From positions 1 to 38,121 of the forward strand of contig JABDIN010000013.1 of NCBI GenBank assembly GCA_013003715.1: DNA of 38,121 bases. Reading direction: 5' to 3'. Made by a program: the position numbers and the translations under genes. The notes under the pieces are model-generated. The model was not told the DNA's origin. It made no database searches and saw only the letters and a program-made list of their open reading frames with translations. This DNA is from Desulfobacteraceae bacterium (GTDB taxonomy: Bacteria; Desulfobacterota; Desulfobacteria; Desulfobacterales; Desulfosarcinaceae). Shown here one piece after another: positions 33,598 to 38,121 of this stretch (positions are counted from its first letter, which is position 1; every line of letters starts with the position of its first letter).

Positions 33598-34521
33598 ATG
33601 CGATTCCATACAACCGGAAAAATAACCGATGGTTTCCACGTTGCCGGCTCTGCCGCGGTTCCCGTTTATGTAGTGAACGGCGAGACGCCGATTCTATTCG
33701 ATGCCGGCTTCACCGCCCTGCAACATCATTATATCGCCCATATCCGGAAAATACTGGACAAGCGCCCACCGGCTTTTCTGTTCATCACCCACGCTCATTT
33801 CGATCATGTCGGTGCCGCCGGTTACCTGAAATCCCAATGGCCGGATATGAAAATTATGGCGTCTTCCCAATGCCGTGACATATTGGAACGGCCCGGTGCC
33901 CTGAGCGTTATTTCCGAACTCAACCGGCAAGGCATCAACTCGCTGCGGACCTGGGGGGTGACCGGGGCATCGGAGGCACCGTTTATCCCCGTTGATATCG
34001 ATCTGGTGGTTGCGCCGGACACCACCCTGCGTGTTGCACCGGATTTATCGGTCAACACCATTCACACACCTGGACATACCCGGGATTTCAATAGTTACTG
34101 GATACCGGAGAGACGAATTCTCATCGCATCCGAAGCCGTGGGGTGTGATGACGGCACCGGTGGGATTCAGACGGAATTTCTGGTGGACTATGATGCATAC
34201 ATTGAAGGATTGCATCGTTTAAAAGCCTTACGGCCTGAAGTTTTGTGTCCCGGCCATCGTCTGGTGGTCACCGGTTCGGATGTCGATGATTATTTTCAAC
34301 GCGCACTCTCATCAACCCTTCATTTTTTCAAAACGGTTACCCGTATCCTGGGTGAGGAGCACGGGGAAGTGGAACCGACCATCGAGCGGATAAAGACATT
34401 GACTTGGGATAACAGGCCATTGCCGAAACAACCCGAGCAAGCATATATACTCAATACACGGCAGCGGGTGATGACTATAAAATCCAGGATATCCGGTCCG
34501 GCATCCGGGCGTATTGAATAG
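33598..34521 (+). CDS. Metallo-beta-lactamase-fold hydrolase
   Basis: 307 residues from this start. The metal motif HAHFDHVG (in LFITHAHFDHVGAAGYL) is followed by further ligands in HTPGHTRDFN, the acidic block SEAVGCDDGTG, and a final histidine in VLCPGHRLVVTG. This is the glyoxalase II/flavoprotein-like MBL type, acting probably on a thioester or similar; the substrate is unknown. The ATG at 33598 starts the family-like MRFHTTGKITDGFHVAGSAAVPVY. The frame is open from ATG 33517, which follows an A-tract without ribosome site; neither start has a convincing one. Confidence 0.82.
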   Translation: MRFHTTGKITDGFHVAGSAAVPVYVVNGETPILFDAGFTALQHHYIAHIRKILDKRPPAFLFITHAHFDHVGAAGYLKSQWPDMKIMASSQCRDILERPGALSVISELNRQGINSLRTWGVTGASEAPFIPVDIDLVVAPDTTLRVAPDLSVNTIHTPGHTRDFNSYWIPERRILIASEAVGCDDGTGGIQTEFLVDYDAYIEGLHRLKALRPEVLCPGHRLVVTGSDVDDYFQRALSSTLHFFKTVTRILGEEHGEVEPTIERIKTLTWDNRPLPKQPEQAYILNTRQRVMTIKSRISGPASGRIE

Positions 34522-35077
34522 GTGTTACACCGCCGCATCAAGTCCTTCGGCTTTCCGGCCTCAGGCCACCACCCCCCCGGTGCACCCCTTGCGGGAGCAG
34601 TCTGTTTTCGGACCGTTCGATGTAAACCAGGTGTTTTTTTGCCGGCCTGATCCTTGGGTGTTTTTGCCTCGATATAATAGGCGGGCATGATTTCTTTCAT
34701 CCGACCCATCGATTTGATTTTTCATCGGTTCCGGTCCGAAGTTTCAACAGCTTGTTCGTCGGATTTATGGTGTCTCCATATATGGTCGGGTTCTTTGCCT
34801 ACAGCATCTCGATAATCGCCTCGCATCGGGTTTTCAATTGTCCCTCCATACATCCGGATGTTGATACAAATGGGCTTCGATCCAACGCGGTAAGGTAATC
34901 GGCACCTGAAAAAGCCGCATAGAAGCAGATGACGTCTTGGGGGCAGGTAGGCATGGATATCGTCATGCGATCCCCCTTTCCAGGCCCAACGCATCGGCGC
35001 ATTGGTCGATTTCCTCGGCAAAGTCGCTGTAAGTCGACGTTTTACACGAATACAAGTGGGCGTTATGGGCTGGAAAT
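34522..35077. other. Interval of about 550 bases without a recognised gene, between MBL gene and tRNA-Met
   Basis: No known family was recognised on either strand. On the minus strand there are several short frames: one (about 35055-34964) ending TYSDFAEEIDQCADALGLER, whose TGA overlaps the ATG of the next small ORF, and a third (about 34709-34530) containing MPAYYIEAKTPKDQAGKKTP. They read like protein but are short and unrelated to each other, so this may be gene remnants or small unknown genes. Confidence 0.4.
34799..34966 (-). CDS. Small hypothetical ORF (55 residues)
   Basis: It begins MTISMPTCPQDVICFYAAFSG (first 20 residues carry two Cys) and ends RCEAIIEML. Composition is protein-like, with four Cys in total, but no family was recognised. 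A GGGGGATCG stretch precedes the ATG, which overlaps the stop of an upstream minus-strand frame (ATGA). It could be a real small gene, or part of a decayed gene next to the tRNA. Confidence 0.3.
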   Translation of the reverse strand: MTISMPTCPQDVICFYAAFSGADYLTALDRSPFVSTSGCMEGQLKTRCEAIIEML

Positions 35078-35108
35078 AAAAAAGCCCTGTGTTACCAGGG
35101 CTTTTATT
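35078..35108. terminator. Intrinsic terminator after tRNA-Met
   Basis: AAAAAGCCCTG (stem 35084-35089), loop TGTTAC, CAGGGC (35096-35101) and TTTTATTT. The stem is a perfect 6 bp flanked by A- and T-rich tracts, so it can work in both directions; for the minus-strand tRNA it starts about 7 bases after the CCA end. Confidence 0.8.
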
Positions 35109-35114
35109 TGTTTT

Positions 35115-35191
35115 TGGTGGCGATGCAGGGAATTGAACCCCGGACACTGCGGATATGAGCCGCATGCTCTGACCAACTGAGCTACATCGCC
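35115..35191 (-). tRNA. tRNA-Met (anticodon CAU)
   Basis: Minus strand: GGCGATG (35191-35185) pairs with CATCGCC before A and an encoded CCA (35117-35115). D arm AGCTCAGTTGGTCAGAGC, anticodon arm TGCGG-CTCATAT-CCGCA with anticodon CAU, T arm GGGGTTCAATTCCC. The overall sequence resembles elongator Met tRNA. A tRNA-Ile2 (CAU modified to lysidine) is the alternative; the initiator is excluded by the paired first base and the anticodon stem lacking three G-C pairs. Confidence 0.92.
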
Positions 35192-35225
35192 TATGAAAGT
35201 GAATTCGGCGAATTTGAAACATCTG

Positions 35226-35254
35226 CTTTTAGCAGTAGATACAGGGAGTGTCAA
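35226..35254 (-). promoter_or_regulatory. Probable tRNA-Met promoter
   Basis: Minus strand TTGACA (35254-35249), 17-nt spacer, TAAAAG (35231-35226; 4 of 6). Predicted initiation near 35219 gives a leader of about 28 bases before the tRNA. The region to the acidic-protein stop (35371) is otherwise empty. Confidence 0.55.
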
Positions 35255-35370
35255 GGGATAAAATTGCCTGTTTTACGGCTGGTCGGGGAGCACAGCTATG
35301 CCCATTATTTTTACCGGTATTTATTGCTACGGCAACTGAAGCACGTTTAATTGGCTTTTTTTATAGTCCT

Positions 35371-38121
35371 TTAAAATGGTGTGGATTTCACGACTTCTAT
35401 GGTGAACTCTTCCAGCTCTTCGGTCGGCAGATTCGAAAAAACGATCATAAACGGTATGGACTGACCCGCCGGTACCTTCAGGTTCGCGTTGGCGTCGCCA
35501 AAGCGGGTTACCAGCCGTTTGTCAATGACGTCAAGTTCGAGATTTCCAAGATCTATATCGGACAGCACATTACCGGCGTATACCGTTCGGGTTTGGGCCA
35601 GGATTTTTCCCGTGGTGAACAATTTCCCGCTGATCTGAATGAATCCACGGACCTGCTTGTAAGCGTTTTGGATGTTGCCGGTTATGACGAAAAGCTTTCC
35701 GGCGTTTTTATTCTCGATGAATTTGCTGTTGATGTCGAATGTGGATAGTTGCAGGTTGCCGGGGTCCTCAATTTTTGGTTTGAAATACTTGTCTATATAA
35801 GGAATTCGATCAAGGTAGGGGATCTCGATTCCCATGTTGTTCACCATATACCAGGTGCCGTAACCCAACCCACCTAACAACGCAAGAATAAGTAAGAAAA
35901 TTAAGAATTTACTGGTGCCTTTTTTCCGGGATCCCCCTTTACTTTTCCGTACATTCAACGGTGCCTGCGCGTCTATCTGCTCCGAAATGGGCATATCTTT
36001 AAATGCCGCGGGTTCACTCTCCACAACCGTGGCAGAGAGATCGGCGTGATCCGGTTCGTCTTCGACTTCGAATTCAAGCTCCATTTCGCCGGCATCAATT
36101 TTTTCAGTGGCTGAATGCAACGCCTCATCTTCCCCGAATGTCTCTTCTACAAAGTCTTCTCCATTACCCTCGAGATCAAGCTCGTCGATGTCGAGGTCAA
36201 GATCCGCAGCATCATCGGCGATCTCTTCCTCGGCCGCCGCTATGGTTTCGGCATCCAGGTCCAGATCCAGATCGATGTCATCATCGATGTCTTCACTTGA
36301 ATCATCCGTATCCAGCACGTCCTCGAGTTCGGAAAGGTCGAATTCCTCTTCATCCAACTCGGTTTCCGTCTTTTCAGGCTCATCACCGGCCAATCCCAGT
36401 AAATCCTCATCCTGATCAAGATCCAGATCAAGTTCTTCATCATCATCGTCACCATCATCATCAGTGTCGTCTTCGCCGGTTTCGCCCTTTTCAAGAATCT
36501 CTTCAATATCGGAAAGATCAAAGTCGTCGTCATCCGGTTCTTCCACCGCCGTTGCTTCATCGGAGATCTCTTCGGAGATATCCTCAAAGTCCAATTCCAA
36601 CTCCATATCCTCATCGGTCCCTCCGGCGGCGTCATCTTCGTCGATGATGGCTTCCAATTCATCCAAATCGAAATCCTCCAACTCCGATTCTTCGTCTTCG
36701 AGCGCCGTCGGTTCTTCGGATGATCCTTTGTCCGGAGCTTCAGTGGCTTCGGCATCGGTACCATTCTCTTCAAAATCGAGATCAAGGACCAAATCATCAT
36801 CATCATCCAACTCCGCAACGGTTTCCCCCTCATCCGGGGATATCGGTTCCGCCTCGGGTTCATCTTCAAAATCCAGCGCGATATCCAGGTCATCGCCGTC
36901 GGTTGGTGGTGAATCCTTTTGGCCGTCCATGGCTTCGGCGGTCGCCACAGGCGTTTTCTGATCCGATTTGTTTTTTTTGTCATCACCGACCATCAGGTCG
37001 AGTTCAAAATCCGATGGATCCAGATCAATCTCCGGGTCGGAGATTTCGGAAATCGCCTTGACATCACCTCTGGGAGGTGTTTCCAGATCCAGATCCATGT
37101 CCAGATCCAAATCATCCAACTCCGGTGCTGCGGCCGCGGTAACGGGCACCGCCTGGATTTCTGGTAATTCGAAATCAGTATCCAGGTCGGTGAGATCGGG
37201 CAAATCAAGCTCCGTCTCATCGATATCCGCGTCTTCTTCGCTTGCGGGTAGTTCTTCAAAGCCTTCGGGCAGTCCGCTCTCTTCGGCCTCTACAGGTTCC
37301 TCTTCTTCGGGTTCTTCCGCCGGGAGATCAAGCTTGAATTCAGGTTCCCCGGCGTCAATATCTTCCGCTTCATCTTCAGGTTCGGGAAGATCGAGCTTGA
37401 ATTCGGGTTCTCCTTCATCCGCTTCCAGTGTTTCAGCCAAAGTTTTATCACTCTCGGTTCCGGATTCGCCCAGGGTTTTCTCAAGGTCCAGTTCTTCCTC
37501 GGGGTCTTCTTCATCCAGAAAGTTCAAGAGCTCGTCGGGTTGTTCTTCTTTCGGTTCCGCGGACTCAAACGGTTCCGCTTCCGTCTCGTCTTCTTTCAAA
37601 AAATCGAGATCAATATCAAGATCGTCATCAATATCGTCGTCAATATCGTCATTGACAGCGGTTGAATTCATCGCACCCTGCGCATCAGCAACATCCGTTT
37701 CAGAATAGTTATCAGCATCGGCCTTTTGTTCGGATTCGTCTTCGGAGAGAAAGTCAAGATCAAAGGTGAGTTCTTCTTCCGGCACATCGGATTCAGGTGC
37801 CTTGGCTACTGGTTCCGATGGTGTTTCGGATATCTCTTCCGCCGCTTTTTCCTCTGCCAGAAAATCGAGACTGAAGTCGAGATCATCGTCGACGTCATCG
37901 GCCTGATCCCCGGAAGGGTCGCCGACGGCTGAATCACTTCCCATAAGGTCCCCGCCGGACGATTCATCAACATCCAGGCTGAGCTCATCACGTTCCCACG
38001 GTGCATTTCCTTCATCATCAAGTTCGACGACGAGTGTCGGGTCCAGATATTTTTCGGTGGATTTTTCTTCCCGGGGTTCAGCTATAAATTCAACCGGCGT
38101 TTCTTCCGGTTCGGATTCAAC
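35371..38121 (-). CDS. Very acidic, repeat-rich single-pass membrane protein with C-terminal DUF3426 domain (5' end beyond window)
   Basis: The frame is open from the window edge to the stop, giving 916 residues without the true N-terminus. About 690 residues are low-complexity Asp/Glu-rich, built from short repeats of the type DLDLDFL / ELDLPE; GEPEFKLDLP occurs twice (near 37400 and 37340). Then come a basic stretch (RKSKGGSRKKGTSK), one membrane helix (FLIFLLILALLGGLGYGTWYMV), and a C-terminal domain of about 150 residues (LQLSTFDINSKFIENKNAGKL, VITGNIQNAYKQVRGFIQIS, VPAGQSIPFMIVFSNLP) that matches DUF3426. Family members often start with an MJ0042-type zinc ribbon; that part would be outside the window. 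The acidic part would be cytoplasmic and the DUF3426 domain periplasmic. Function unknown. Confidence 0.8.
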   Translation of the reverse strand, partial: VESEPEETPVEFIAEPREEKSTEKYLDPTLVVELDDEGNAPWERDELSLDVDESSGGDLMGSDSAVGDPSGDQADDVDDDLDFSLDFLAEEKAAEEISETPSEPVAKAPESDVPEEELTFDLDFLSEDESEQKADADNYSETDVADAQGAMNSTAVNDDIDDDIDDDLDIDLDFLKEDETEAEPFESAEPKEEQPDELLNFLDEEDPEEELDLEKTLGESGTESDKTLAETLEADEGEPEFKLDLPEPEDEAEDIDAGEPEFKLDLPAEEPEEEEPVEAEESGLPEGFEELPASEEDADIDETELDLPDLTDLDTDFELPEIQAVPVTAAAAPELDDLDLDMDLDLETPPRGDVKAISEISDPEIDLDPSDFELDLMVGDDKKNKSDQKTPVATAEAMDGQKDSPPTDGDDLDIALDFEDEPEAEPISPDEGETVAELDDDDDLVLDLDFEENGTDAEATEAPDKGSSEEPTALEDEESELEDFDLDELEAIIDEDDAAGGTDEDMELELDFEDISEEISDEATAVEEPDDDDFDLSDIEEILEKGETGEDDTDDDGDDDDEELDLDLDQDEDLLGLAGDEPEKTETELDEEEFDLSELEDVLDTDDSSEDIDDDIDLDLDLDAETIAAAEEEIADDAADLDLDIDELDLEGNGEDFVEETFGEDEALHSATEKIDAGEMELEFEVEDEPDHADLSATVVESEPAAFKDMPISEQIDAQAPLNVRKSKGGSRKKGTSKFLIFLLILALLGGLGYGTWYMVNNMGIEIPYLDRIPYIDKYFKPKIEDPGNLQLSTFDINSKFIENKNAGKLFVITGNIQNAYKQVRGFIQISGKLFTTGKILAQTRTVYAGNVLSDIDLGNLELDVIDKRLVTRFGDANANLKVPAGQSIPFMIVFSNLPTEELEEFTIEVVKSTPF

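Noticed and set aside
36003-36647. 214-residue Arg/His/Pro-rich plus-strand ORF
   Set aside because: Another antisense frame of the acidic repeat region; composition follows from the codon bias of that gene.
36464-37708. Long serine-rich plus-strand ORFs (165 and 246 residues)
   Set aside because: They are the antisense of GAT/GAA/GAC-rich codons of the acidic DUF3426 protein, which reads as TCC/TCA/TCG serine. The minus frame has a membrane helix and a known C-terminal domain.

Overview
The window looks like a chromosomal stretch from an anaerobic deltaproteobacterium (Desulfobacterota, probably Desulfobacterales-like). This is inferred from gene content: a class I fumarase, a CoA-transferase/GNAT fusion, a CooT-type nickel protein, DUF3842, an IspH-UbiA fusion, a CoA-disulfide reductase with rhodanese domain, and a DUF3426 protein. 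Base composition is moderate and genes are densely packed. There is no rRNA, CRISPR array, transposase or recognisable prophage. Two tRNA genes are present, Leu-CAA and Met-CAU.

Layout. 1-969 (minus): the 5' part of a thiamine-type ABC substrate-binding protein, controlled by a TPP riboswitch, an intrinsic terminator and a near-consensus promoter. 1156-7508 (plus): class I fumarase, a RimJ-like GNAT, a secreted beta-propeller protein, and a large CoA-transferase/acetyltransferase fusion. 7790-10401: a GerMN membrane protein overlapping an EF-G paralogue by four bases. 10427-11854 (minus): an M48 metallopeptidase with TPRs. 11981-18524 (plus): parA, parB, a YacP-type NYN protein, then DUF3842, cooT, ispH-ubiA and the CoA-disulfide reductase. 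18580-22281: plsY (minus), an Smr protein and a PgpH-type c-di-AMP phosphodiesterase. 22382-25069 (minus): a hybrid histidine kinase. 25360-27702 (minus): tRNA-Leu, a TsaC/YrdC protein, purE and ddl. 28280-34521: a divergent PurD-like ATP-grasp protein, a SHOCT membrane protein, a DUF1992 protein, a lipoprotein MsrA-MsrB fusion, a YitT protein and a metallo-beta-lactamase-fold protein. 35115-38121 (minus): tRNA-Met and a very acidic membrane protein open at the window edge.

How the genes fit together. Most are housekeeping or central-metabolism genes: TCA cycle, cell wall (Ddl), purines (PurE), phospholipid (PlsY), isoprenoids (IspH), chromosome partitioning (ParAB), tRNA modification (TsaC) and protein repair (MsrAB). 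The clearest structure not explained by genes is a family of five dispersed intergenic repeats (near 7.5, 19.3, 19.9, 28.0 and 33.4 kb). They share a TIR-bounded core that is inverted relative to its flank in one copy. Other points of interest are the CoA-transferase/GNAT fusion with Gln at the expected catalytic Glu, the EF-G paralogue with an altered domain IV tip, the IspH-UbiA fusion next to CooT and DUF3842, and the PurD-like enzyme.
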